Positions 1 to 9,062 of a stretch of DNA of 64,000 nucleotides are shown piece by piece. Under the pieces are notes generated by a model. It worked only from the letters and a program-made list of their open reading frames with translations, was not told where the DNA came from and searched no databases. Positions within the stretch are counted from its first letter, which is position 1, and each line of letters begins with the position of its first letter. The stretch lies in the NCBI GenBank assembly GCA_905235805.1, contig CAJOMV010000016.1, positions 1-64,000 of the forward strand, in the 5' to 3' direction. Origin of the DNA: an uncultured Ruminiclostridium sp. Lineage in GTDB: Bacteria > Bacillota > Clostridia > Oscillospirales > Ruminococcaceae. A program made the position numbers and the translations under genes.

Positions 1-46
1 AGTTACAAAAAAGCAGGACGTAACAGACGGTACTCAGTTTAGGCTC

Positions 47-66
47 AAGCCCTTTTTAAAGGGCTT
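47..66. terminator. Perfect stem-loop AAGCCCTTT-TT-AAAGGGCTT downstream of rmuC
   Basis: 9-bp perfect inverted repeat 47-55/58-66, just past the rmuC stop. Confidence 0.5.
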
Positions 67-75
67 GCCGCCGGA

Positions 76-108
76 GGCACTCGAGCGTTAGCGACCAACT
101 CGAGTGCC
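76..108. repeat. Stem-loop GGCACTCGAG-N13-CTCGAGTGCC; minus strand resembles the leader of the hairpin repeat family (GAGTTGGTCGCT..CGCTCGAG)
   Basis: 10-bp perfect arms 76-85/99-108; reverse complement matches the 8800-8820 segment. Confidence 0.55.
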
Positions 109-122
109 AGCGACTCTTAACG

Positions 123-1550
123 CTAATTGGAATCTATGATATTTTGGGCGGTTTCGAGGGAATCTGTCTCGGTAATGTTTTTGAGCACGCGGTTTATGGC
201 GTTGGAGCGTGTAGTGACGAGCTTTTCGAGGTCCTCATCGACCTGCCGCAGGTGCTTTCGGGTGGACTGGAGGGCGGTACTGAAATTACCGAACTCCTTC
301 TTTGCCGCCTCGAGCACCTTCTGAATCTCGACGCTCTTCTCTCTTATACGGAGGGTCTGGAAGCCCATACGCAGGCTGTTCAGCATAGCCGCCATAGTGG
401 AGGGACCGGTGAGGCTGACGCGGTAATTGCGCTGGAGCTCCTCCACCAGTCCGGGAGTGCTCACCGCCTCTGAGTAGAGTCCCTCGGACGACAGGAACAT
501 TATGGCGAAATCCGTTGTGTTCGGCGGGCATATATACTTATCGCGTATACTCTTCGCCTCATCTCTTATGGTGGCGGTGAGGCGCTTGCGGCGCTCTGCC
601 GCTTCATCGGAGTTCCCGCTGTTCAGCGAATCGATAAGCGCGGCGTATGTATCGGCGGGGAACTTCGAGTCTATCGGCAGGTAAACGGGCTCTTCGCCGT
701 TAGCTCCCGGGAGCTTCACCGCGAAATCCACCTTATATGCACCTGTGCCGGTGACATTTGCCTGCGTCTCGTACTGGTCCGGGGAGAGGATATCCTGCAG
801 AATGGATTCGAGCTGCACCTCACCGAAATTGCCGCGTGTCTTTACATTCGACAGCACCTTTTTCAGGTCGGTGATGTTCACCGCGACGCTCTGCATCTCA
901 CCGAGCCCGCGGGACACGTTCATGAGCTGGTCGTTGACGGTGCGGAAGGACTCGCTGATACGCTTGTCGAGGGATTCCTGGAGCTTCTCGTTCACTGTGC
1001 CGTTTATCTTGTCGAGACTGCGGCTGTTCTCCTCCCGGAGCTTGTCCATGCTGCGGTTGATGAGGTCGAGCTGGTTCTTCTGCTCATCGCGCAGTCCCTT
1101 CCCGAGCTCGGAAAGGCTGTTTGTGATAGTGTTGTTCATCGCCTCGAGACGGCTGTTGAGGGTGTCCTGCATTTTGTCGGTGACTATGCCGCGAATGCTG
1201 TCAAGGCTATCCTTGCTCTCCTTTTTCAGCTCCGCCACATCTTCGCCTATCGACTTTACGGCTGACGCGGTGGTTTCCCGCATATTCCGCTGCTCGCTCT
1301 CGAGCCTGTCGCCGAGAAGCCCCACATTCTGCTTCACGGTATCGGAGAGTGTGGAGTTCTGCCTGCCGAGCTGGTCAAGTATCCCCCTGCTGCCGCCGTC
1401 GAAATACTCCTTGAGCCGTTCTGTCTGCTCCTTCAGCTGCGACTTGTTCACCGAGCCGCTCTTTTTGTTCAGCAGCAGTACCAGCACCGTTACGAGCAGT
1501 ATGATGTTGAGCACGCAGCAGATCATTATGATGATATCGGATAATTCCAT
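123..1550 (-). CDS. rmuC: RmuC family DNA recombination protein
   Basis: N-terminal TM, long coiled coil, C-terminal RmuC-like region (VDFAVKLPG..LPIDSKFP..FLSSEGLYSEA). Confidence 0.85.
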   Translation of the reverse strand: MELSDIIIMICCVLNIILLVTVLVLLLNKKSGSVNKSQLKEQTERLKEYFDGGSRGILDQLGRQNSTLSDTVKQNVGLLGDRLESEQRNMRETTASAVKSIGEDVAELKKESKDSLDSIRGIVTDKMQDTLNSRLEAMNNTITNSLSELGKGLRDEQKNQLDLINRSMDKLREENSRSLDKINGTVNEKLQESLDKRISESFRTVNDQLMNVSRGLGEMQSVAVNITDLKKVLSNVKTRGNFGEVQLESILQDILSPDQYETQANVTGTGAYKVDFAVKLPGANGEEPVYLPIDSKFPADTYAALIDSLNSGNSDEAAERRKRLTATIRDEAKSIRDKYICPPNTTDFAIMFLSSEGLYSEAVSTPGLVEELQRNYRVSLTGPSTMAAMLNSLRMGFQTLRIREKSVEIQKVLEAAKKEFGNFSTALQSTRKHLRQVDEDLEKLVTTRSNAINRVLKNITETDSLETAQNIIDSN

Positions 1551-1569
1551 TTTGCAGTTCCTTTCTTTG

Positions 1570-2565
1570 TCATATATACAGCAGGAAGAACGTGAGTATG
1601 AGCGAGCACGCTATCCCGGCTATGACGAGCGGCGAGGTGAATATGACCCCGAACTGCTCCTTGTCCGTCATGAACCACGGCTCCCTGAATACGAACAGGT
1701 GCTTCTTCAGGGCGAGTATCACCGCTATCGCCCCGCCGTACAGTATCACAAGCCCGGATAAATTCGATAACATCGCCAGCGAGTCGAATATGCTGTCAAC
1801 GACCGCGTTCCCGAAGGTCTCGGGCAGATAGGAGGAAAATCCGGCGAGCGCGTTGTTGACCATGTGTATTATCACAGAGGGGATAATGGAGTCTCTGCGT
1901 ATCGCCGCCACCGCCAGCGAAAAGCCGAACAGGAAGGTGTACAGGAACTGGTCGAAGTTGAAATGTCCCAGCCCGAATATCAGCGACGATATCACAGCCG
2001 CCTGCATATCCCCGTACCTTCTCAGGGGACGCAGCAGCAGGTGGCGGTATATGAGCTCCTCGCAGATCGGTGCGACGACAACGCTGAATATCTCGAAGGT
2101 GATGAACTGCACCGTATCCTGCGATATCGAGTCGGAGAACGCCGCCTCAGGCACCGGTACATTGAACAGATCGTTCATAAAGTCGGAAACATACGCGGTG
2201 AAAAGAGCGCCTATCCTCCCGAGACAGCCGCCCGCAAAGAACAGTATTACCAGCTCGCCCGTTTCCTTCGGGTAGGGATACATACTGTTTGTCTCGCTCA
2301 GATCCCGTTTGAAAAGCAGACCGAACACAATGAAAAGCGGCAGATACGAGACGAGGGAATTCAGGAACATAGATTCCGCGTAGCCGATATCCGTCGAGGT
2401 GTCGATAGTCCCGCTTCCCGTGAAGAGCGCAAGCAGAGCCACGAACGCGAAATGCAGCAGGAACGCGAGAAAAATGTAGTTGAATATATTGAAAAGCATC
2501 ACTGCCCCGTATTTGTCGGCGGTGCTGCGGAGTGAAGCCTGCGGCGAGCCTTCGGGGTATCTCAT
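1570..2565 (-). CDS. CPBP family intramembrane metalloprotease
   Basis: Multi-TM with EELIYRHLLLRPLRRYG and FGLGHFNFDQF motifs. Confidence 0.85.
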   Translation of the reverse strand: MRYPEGSPQASLRSTADKYGAVMLFNIFNYIFLAFLLHFAFVALLALFTGSGTIDTSTDIGYAESMFLNSLVSYLPLFIVFGLLFKRDLSETNSMYPYPKETGELVILFFAGGCLGRIGALFTAYVSDFMNDLFNVPVPEAAFSDSISQDTVQFITFEIFSVVVAPICEELIYRHLLLRPLRRYGDMQAAVISSLIFGLGHFNFDQFLYTFLFGFSLAVAAIRRDSIIPSVIIHMVNNALAGFSSYLPETFGNAVVDSIFDSLAMLSNLSGLVILYGGAIAVILALKKHLFVFREPWFMTDKEQFGVIFTSPLVIAGIACSLILTFFLLYI

Positions 2566-2569
2566 TGCG

Positions 2570-3640
2570 TCACGCTCCTTGTATCATTGAGGCGACCAGC
2601 CCCGAGGAAATGCCGAACAGTGTGTCGATGACCATTATCAGTGTGATCACCGCCGGCACCGTCGTAAGCAGCAGCGCCGTCTTTTTCCCGTTTGTTATCT
2701 CCGGGCAGACCTTCTTCACCTTGTATTTCTTTATCTGCTTTATTTTCAGTACGGCGGATATGAAGCCGACTATCATGAAGATGAATATGCTCACCATGAA
2801 TATGCCGAATACAGCCACCCATATCATATCCTCGTCGGGAATGGTGTCGGGGTTGCCGTTCAGAATGAATTCCTGCACTCCGTTCGTGGACATCAGCAGT
2901 ATCATTATGCCGCTGACTCCGTTTACCATAGCGTGTATTATGGTAGTGGAGAATATAGACCCGGTGACGTTCGCGATATACCCGAGGCAGATACCGATGA
3001 CCATGGTATAGAAAAGCTGCTGGAAATTCGCGTGGGCTATGCCGAACATTATGCCCGTTGCGAATATGGCGAGCCCGTTGCCGTACGGCTTCAGCGCGTC
3101 CATGAGCACTCCCCGGTACACGAATTCCTCAAATACCGGAGCTATCACCACAAGCACGAAGAACATATACAGCGACGCCCATATATCTCCCTCAAGCGCG
3201 GGAGACACAGCATTGAGCCGCTTTGTCAGGTCAACGTCCCTGAAGCAGAAGAACATTATTATAAGCGTCACCACATTGACTATCGCCCCCGCGCCGTATA
3301 CGGCGGGGAAATTCCCTATCGCGCGGGTGTTGCTCTTCGGTATCCTGTAATGCACCTTCAGTCCCGTGCCGCCCTTTCCGAGCCAGCCGAACATATACGC
3401 TCCGATAATAGCCGGAGCGACCTGCAGGAACATGAACGAGATCGTGAGCTGTACGATGTACTTCGCGGTATAGGGATGATGGTCGCCTAACAGCGCCGAG
3501 ACAGCGGTTATCGTGTAAGAGCCGACATACCGCAGTATGAATACGATGAGAAAGAACACGCCCACCTTGAGGGCTGTTTTTTTGTAATCCCTTGTTACCT
3601 CCGCCGCGTCGCGGACTGCGGCTGTATTTTCTTCCGGCAT
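2570..3640 (-). CDS. CPBP family intramembrane metalloprotease (second, adjacent)
   Basis: FEEFVYRGVLMDALKPYG and FGIAHANFQQ motifs, multi-TM. Confidence 0.85.
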   Translation of the reverse strand: MPEENTAAVRDAAEVTRDYKKTALKVGVFFLIVFILRYVGSYTITAVSALLGDHHPYTAKYIVQLTISFMFLQVAPAIIGAYMFGWLGKGGTGLKVHYRIPKSNTRAIGNFPAVYGAGAIVNVVTLIIMFFCFRDVDLTKRLNAVSPALEGDIWASLYMFFVLVVIAPVFEEFVYRGVLMDALKPYGNGLAIFATGIMFGIAHANFQQLFYTMVIGICLGYIANVTGSIFSTTIIHAMVNGVSGIMILLMSTNGVQEFILNGNPDTIPDEDMIWVAVFGIFMVSIFIFMIVGFISAVLKIKQIKKYKVKKVCPEITNGKKTALLLTTVPAVITLIMVIDTLFGISSGLVASMIQGA

Positions 3641-3659
3641 TTCATATCTCCTTGCTTGT

Positions 3660-4868
3660 TTACGCTTTCTTTACGCGTTTCGAATTATGCTCCCAGTTCT
3701 CGATTATCTTTGTTTCGGCACGCTGATAAACGAGGCTGTCGGGCGGCACGATATCGTGCTTTGTGACGGTGGAGCCGGCGGCGGTGGCGGCGTTCTCGCC
3801 TATCTCCACGGGAGCTACGAGGTTGGTATTGCAGCCTATGAAGGCATTGTCGCCTATCTTGGTGCGGAACTTGTTCACGCCGTCATAGTTGGCGGTGACG
3901 CAGCCGCAGCCGAAATTCACTCCCTTGCCCACATCGCTGTCGCCGAGGTAGGTCAGGTGCGCCACGGCGGTATTCACGCCGATCTCCGAGTTCTTTATCT
4001 CCACGAAATCCCCTATCTTCACGCCCTCATGGAGCACCGTACCGGGACGAAGCTGTACGAAGGGACCCGCCTTGACGCGGTCTGCGATCTTCGCCTCATA
4101 CGCCTGCACGGAATTGAGGATAACGCCGTTACCCACGGTGCAATTCTCGATGATGGTATTGGGACCTATCACGCATTCCTCGCCTATGACCGTATTTCCG
4201 CGGAGTATAGTCCCCGGAAGTATGACGGTGTCTCTGCCGACCTTCACGTTCTTTTCTATGATGATGCCGTCGGTGGAGACGAATTCCACGCCCTCGTCGA
4301 GAAGCTTTCCTATCACTGCCATTTTCGCGGTGATGTTCAGGCGCAGCAGGTCGGCGCGGCTGTCGGCTGTGAGCAGTATGTTCGGGTCCTGTATGTCGAG
4401 AGCGCCTGTCTTTCCGCCGTTTGCAGCGGCTGCTGCCACTGCGTCCGCGGCACTCTCGGGAAGTGGTCTGCCGAGAGCGCGGGAGCTGAACCAGTATGCC
4501 GCGAAGCCTATGCCGGTCACATCGTTTCCGGAGAAGGTATGCTCGTTGAGCGCGGCGGCGAGGGTGTCGCAGTTCACGAAGGGGGTATTCGCGCTCATTA
4601 TGAGGACATTCCCGCAGTCGGTCAGCTCCTTCGCCTCGCTCATCTTTTTATAGAAGCGTATGCCCTCCCTCCCGGACAGGTATTCCTTCAGTATTTCCGC
4701 GCCGCTGTTTATCACTATCCCGATGTGCTCGTCGTCTATCCCGGCGCCGTTGACGCTTTCGAGCACCCAGTCGATAAGCGGTTCGCCGAGCACCTCCCAC
4801 ATCGCAAGGGGCTTTCTGGAATTTGTCTGTCTGCCGCAGTCGGCAAGTATTATTGCGCTGTAATTCAT
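3660..4868 (-). CDS. GlmU-like protein: degenerate nucleotidyltransferase domain plus left-handed beta-helix acetyltransferase
   Basis: C-terminal hexapeptide repeats and HLTYLGDSDVGKGVNFGCGCVTANYDG; N-terminus LADCGRQTNSRKPLA replaces the canonical LAAGxGTRM signature. Confidence 0.8.
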   Translation of the reverse strand: MNYSAIILADCGRQTNSRKPLAMWEVLGEPLIDWVLESVNGAGIDDEHIGIVINSGAEILKEYLSGREGIRFYKKMSEAKELTDCGNVLIMSANTPFVNCDTLAAALNEHTFSGNDVTGIGFAAYWFSSRALGRPLPESAADAVAAAAANGGKTGALDIQDPNILLTADSRADLLRLNITAKMAVIGKLLDEGVEFVSTDGIIIEKNVKVGRDTVILPGTILRGNTVIGEECVIGPNTIIENCTVGNGVILNSVQAYEAKIADRVKAGPFVQLRPGTVLHEGVKIGDFVEIKNSEIGVNTAVAHLTYLGDSDVGKGVNFGCGCVTANYDGVNKFRTKIGDNAFIGCNTNLVAPVEIGENAATAAGSTVTKHDIVPPDSLVYQRAETKIIENWEHNSKRVKKA

Positions 4869-4960
4869 CTTTATCGCCTTTCTTTATGTACTTATCATCG
4901 TTTTTTCGGATATCGCCTGTACTATTATCGCACATTTCGGAAAAATAATCAATAGGTTTG

Positions 4961-4989
4961 TTGATTTTAATTGAAATTTGTGATATACT
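4961..4989 (+). promoter_or_regulatory. Sigma-A type promoter TTGATT-N17-TATACT for the secA-like gene
   Basis: -35 at 4961-4966, -10 at 4984-4989, CDS start 5019. Confidence 0.55.
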
Positions 4990-5018
4990 TTATTTATTAT
5001 GACTGTAAGGGTGATATT

Positions 5019-7421
5019 ATGATAAAAGGATTTGAAAGAAAACCGAAGGAATTTGCGGAGAATGTGCGGAAGGCTGCGGAGAACTCGACGCTTGCGGAGC
5101 TCACGGCTAAGGCGCGGGAGGAGAAGGATCCGCTGTCCGCGTACGCGGCGGTATACCTTGCGGTGCGGGACGGGATAGGGCTCACGCCCTTCGGTTCGCA
5201 GATAATAGCGGGCGGGTACCTTGACGACGCGAACATAGCGGAGCTTGCCACGGGCGAGGGCAAGACGGTCGCTGCTGTATTTGCGGCGTATATGTCGGTG
5301 TGCAGGGGCGAGCATATCCATATCCTCACCTTCAACGACTACCTTGCCAAGCGCGACAGGGAATGGATGAAGCCCGCCTATGACCTGCTCGGGGTGAGTA
5401 CGGCGTACATCACCGAAAAGACCCCGCGCGAGGAGCGCAGAACCGCTTACAGGGCGGACGTGCTGTATTCCACCGTGAAGGAATGCGGCTTTGATTTCCT
5501 GCGGGATTTCCTTGTGTTCGATCCTGCCGAGGCTGTCGGGAACGGCTATGAGCGGGTGATCGTCGATGAGGCGGATTCACTGCTGATAGACGAGGCGAGG
5601 ATACCGCTGATAGCGGCGGGGATAATGGACATCGAGAAGGATGAGGAGCTGCCCGCCGTGTTTGAGTTCGCAAAGACTCTCGAGGAGGGCGATTACGACA
5701 CCGACGAGGGCTCGGGGAATGCGTTCCTCACCCGCTCAGGCGAGAGGAAGGCGGAGGAGCATTTCGGGATCGACAACATATATTCCGGTAAGAACAACGC
5801 CCTGCTGACGCGGCTGAACGAGTGCCTGAACGCCCTGTTCGTGTACGCGGAGGACAAGGATTATATAGTGCGGGACGGTCAGATACGCATTATCGACGCG
5901 TTCACCGGGCGCACAGCCGAGGACCGCTGCTATCCCGGCTTTTTGCAGCCCGCGATAGAGCTCAAGCACGGTCTGGACGTGTCGGAGCGCGGCGTGGTCA
6001 TGGGGAGCATACCGATACAGTTTTTCATAAGACAGTACAGCCACGTTTCGGGAATGACCGGCACCGCCATGACCGCAAGAGAGGAGTTCGACGAGCTGTA
6101 CGGGCTGGTGGTCAAGCCCGTCGAGCCGAACACCCCCTCCATACGCACCGACCTGCCCATGGCGGTGTACTACGACGAGAACAGCAAGCTGAAAGCCATA
6201 GTCCGCGAGGTGCGGGAAGCCCATGACCGTGAGCAGCCCGTCCTCATCGGCACGGCTAACATAGCGCAGTCCGAGAGGCTGTCGGCGCTTCTGACCGAGG
6301 CGGGGATAGAGCATTCCGTCCTGAACGCGAAGAACGACGAGGAAGAGGCGGAGATAATCAAGGGTGCCGGAATGCCCGGGGCGGTCACGGTCTCCACCAA
6401 TATGGCGGGACGCGGAGTTGACATAAAGCTCGGAGGCTCGGACGAGATGCGCCGCAGTGAGGCAGTCGCGGCAGGCGGTCTGTACGCCATAGGCACCTTC
6501 ATGGCGGAGAGCGCCCGCATAAACGACCAGCTCCGCGGCAGAGCCGCCCGTCAGGGCGACCCGGGGCAGAGCCGATTGTTCGTGTCGCTCGACGAGCCGA
6601 TAATGACGGTCTATAAGCTGAAAAAGCACATTCCCTCCAATAAATACCCCGAGCCGACCGAGGACGAGATAACCGAGAAGTCGGTGGTGAAGGAGGTCGC
6701 CCGCATACAGAAGATATCGCAGGGCAAGAAGCTCGACGAGCGCGTGCGCCTTCTGAAGCTGACGATGATAGGTGAGAAGCACCGCGATCAGGTCTTTGAG
6801 TCCCGTCAGAAGTACCTTACCGGCGAAAAGGCTCCCACGATATGGCAGGACGAGTTCCCGGAGCTGTATGAGAAAGCCGTGGAGAAGTACGGTGAGGAGA
6901 AGGTGGCGGAGAAGCAGCTCGAGTATGTTCTGGCGAAGATAAATATGCGTTGGAGCGCCTATCTCGAGTTCGCGACATGGTTCCGCGAGAGCATACACCT
7001 GCGCGCTATCGGAGGCGAGAACCCCGCGGACGAGTACAATATCGGCTGTGAGCAGTATTACGATGATATGGGCGGCGAGCTGATAAAGGAAATGGGCGAG
7101 GGGCTCGAGGAGCTTATCGGGAAGTCTCCCGACGGTCTGAAAATACCTCGTCCCAAGCGTATCAGCACCTACCTTCTCGAGGATACCGGCGACGAATTCG
7201 AGCGCCGCACCCTTGCGGAGTTTGTCGGTGAGACGATATTCGGCGAGATAGACGAGGAGGAGTTCGAGGAGTACTACGCCGGCGATGCCGAGCTTGAAGA
7301 AGCCGAGGACGATATGGTTCCCGAAAAGAAGAAGAAAGAAGAAAAAGACGGCGCTGAAGATGAAGAAAAGCCCGCAAAACAGGGCTTTTTCAGTAAATTA
7401 TTCGGAAAGAACAAAAAGTGA
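5019..7421 (+). CDS. SecA-family preprotein translocase ATPase (short, SecA2-like)
   Basis: ELATGEGKT Walker A, VDEADSLLIDEARIPLI, GMTGTA, TNMAGRGVDIKLGG, LRGRAARQGDPG; no C-terminal Cys zinc motif; ORF-track start 4971 lies inside the promoter. Confidence 0.88.
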   Translation: MIKGFERKPKEFAENVRKAAENSTLAELTAKAREEKDPLSAYAAVYLAVRDGIGLTPFGSQIIAGGYLDDANIAELATGEGKTVAAVFAAYMSVCRGEHIHILTFNDYLAKRDREWMKPAYDLLGVSTAYITEKTPREERRTAYRADVLYSTVKECGFDFLRDFLVFDPAEAVGNGYERVIVDEADSLLIDEARIPLIAAGIMDIEKDEELPAVFEFAKTLEEGDYDTDEGSGNAFLTRSGERKAEEHFGIDNIYSGKNNALLTRLNECLNALFVYAEDKDYIVRDGQIRIIDAFTGRTAEDRCYPGFLQPAIELKHGLDVSERGVVMGSIPIQFFIRQYSHVSGMTGTAMTAREEFDELYGLVVKPVEPNTPSIRTDLPMAVYYDENSKLKAIVREVREAHDREQPVLIGTANIAQSERLSALLTEAGIEHSVLNAKNDEEEAEIIKGAGMPGAVTVSTNMAGRGVDIKLGGSDEMRRSEAVAAGGLYAIGTFMAESARINDQLRGRAARQGDPGQSRLFVSLDEPIMTVYKLKKHIPSNKYPEPTEDEITEKSVVKEVARIQKISQGKKLDERVRLLKLTMIGEKHRDQVFESRQKYLTGEKAPTIWQDEFPELYEKAVEKYGEEKVAEKQLEYVLAKINMRWSAYLEFATWFRESIHLRAIGGENPADEYNIGCEQYYDDMGGELIKEMGEGLEELIGKSPDGLKIPRPKRISTYLLEDTGDEFERRTLAEFVGETIFGEIDEEEFEEYYAGDAELEEAEDDMVPEKKKKEEKDGAEDEEKPAKQGFFSKLFGKNKK

Positions 7422-8782
7422 TGAATACGATAGCAGCAATAGCGACCCCTCTCGGGGCAGGCGGCGTGGCGATGATACGGGTGTCGGGTGAAGACGCGGT
7501 AAGCATAGCCGGGCGGGTATTTTTCCCGGTGAGCGGCAGGGCGGTATCGGAGATGCGCGGCTACACGGCTTGCTACGGCGAGATACGGGACGGCGGGACG
7601 CGCATAGATGACGGCGTTCTGCTGATATACCGCGCTCCGCACAGCTACACAGGCGAGGACACGGCGGAGATATCCTGTCACGGCGGCACCTACGCGGCGA
7701 AGCGGGTGCTCGCGGCGTGCTTCAATGCGGGCGCTGAACCTGCGCAGGCGGGGGAATTCACCAAGCGAGCCCTGCTGAACGGCAAGCTTTCCCTCACACA
7801 GGCGGAGGCTGTCGCGGACATTATCGCGGCGCAGAACGAGCAGTTCCTCACAGTCAGCAATTCCCAGCGCGAGGGCGCACTTTACCGCAGGATACGCGGC
7901 ATAGCCGACGAGCTTCTGTCCGTGATAACGCTGATACAGGCGTGGATAGACTACCCGGACGAAATGGAGGACGAGTTCGACGGCAACCTCGAGGCTGACA
8001 AGCTCCGCGGTGTAATCCGCGAGCTCGACGAGCTTCTCGCCAGCTACGGTGAGGGGCAGATACTCCGCGACGGCTTGCCCTGTGCGATAGTCGGCAAGCC
8101 CAACGCGGGCAAATCCACGCTCATGAACCTGCTGACAGGCACCGAGCGCAGCATAGTGACCGACATCGAGGGTACGACCCGCGACATCATCGAAGAAACG
8201 GTGACCCTCGGAGGGATAATGCTCCGGCTCGCGGACTGCGCCGGCATACGCGGCACCGACGATATCGTTGAGAGCATAGGCGTAGAGCGAATGCTGAAGA
8301 AGATAGACGAATCGGCGCTGATATTCGCGGTGTTCGATTCGAGCCGTCCCCTCTCCGAAGAGGACGAGCGGCTTATAGCGCATATCAAGAACAAGCGGGT
8401 CATTTGCATAATAAATAAGACCGATCTCCCCGAAGCCGCCGATACCGCGCGCCTTGAGAGCATTTTCCCGGACACTCTGCGAATAAGCGCGAAGGACCCC
8501 GCCGCGTCAGCGGCGATAGCCGAAGCCGCGGCACGTCTCTCGGGAATAGGCGACCTCGACCTGAACTCGGGATTTATCGCCAACGAGCGTCAGCGCCGAT
8601 GCGCAGCGGAGGCGCGTGACTTCACAGAGCAGGCGTGCTCCGCGCTCATGCAGGGCATGACCCTCGACGCGGTCGGCATTATGTGCGAGAACGCCCTCGA
8701 CCGTCTCTACGAGCTCTCCGGCGAGCAGGTCGGCGAGAACGTCATAGATCAGGTCTTTTCCCGCTTCTGCGTGGGGAAGTGA
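7421..8782 (+). CDS. mnmE: tRNA uridine-5-carboxymethylaminomethyl modification GTPase MnmE
   Basis: IAAIATPLGAGGVAMIRVSG start, GKPNAGKST, DIEGTTRD, NKTD, C-terminal FCVGK. Confidence 0.95.
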   Translation: MNTIAAIATPLGAGGVAMIRVSGEDAVSIAGRVFFPVSGRAVSEMRGYTACYGEIRDGGTRIDDGVLLIYRAPHSYTGEDTAEISCHGGTYAAKRVLAACFNAGAEPAQAGEFTKRALLNGKLSLTQAEAVADIIAAQNEQFLTVSNSQREGALYRRIRGIADELLSVITLIQAWIDYPDEMEDEFDGNLEADKLRGVIRELDELLASYGEGQILRDGLPCAIVGKPNAGKSTLMNLLTGTERSIVTDIEGTTRDIIEETVTLGGIMLRLADCAGIRGTDDIVESIGVERMLKKIDESALIFAVFDSSRPLSEEDERLIAHIKNKRVICIINKTDLPEAADTARLESIFPDTLRISAKDPAASAAIAEAAARLSGIGDLDLNSGFIANERQRRCAAEARDFTEQACSALMQGMTLDAVGIMCENALDRLYELSGEQVGENVIDQVFSRFCVGK

Positions 8783-8795
8783 GGGGCGCCTGCGG

Positions 8796-9014
8796 GCGCG
8801 AGTTGGTCGCTTCGCTCGAGACTGGGGGAAAACTTTTGTGAACAAAAGTTTGTCTGTCGGTCAGCCCCTCTGGCGCCTTCGTCGCCACCTCCCCAGCGGG
8901 GAGACCACCCCAGACCCCCTTTCACGCAGCACGAGGCTGCGGTAGGCTCCCCCAAAAGCGCTGCACGACGCAGCGCAACAGAGGGAGCCGAAAAAACTTT
9001 AATTGCATTCGCGC
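8796..9014. repeat. Composite intergenic repeat: hairpin module A interrupted by module B and a GGCTCCC/GGGAGCC hairpin module C
   Basis: Shared segments with 24622-24700, 40899-40976, 20037-20094 and 14432-14457. Confidence 0.7.
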
Positions 9015-9062
9015 TAAGAGGTTAAATCGGTGCGTTCTAACCAAGAAAGTCGGGGTGATACA

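Noticed and set aside
745-1761. 338-aa plus-strand ORF opposite rmuC
   Set aside because: Low-complexity Ser/Arg/Phe-rich shadow ORF antisense to a well-supported gene in GC-rich DNA.
3687-4955. 422-aa plus-strand ORF opposite the GlmU-like gene
   Set aside because: Antisense shadow; composition rich in H, Y, G, A; no motif.
4971-5018. N-terminal extension of the SecA-like ORF (MKFVIYFIYYDCKGDI)
   Set aside because: Lies within the predicted promoter; ATG at 5019 fits the family N-terminus better.
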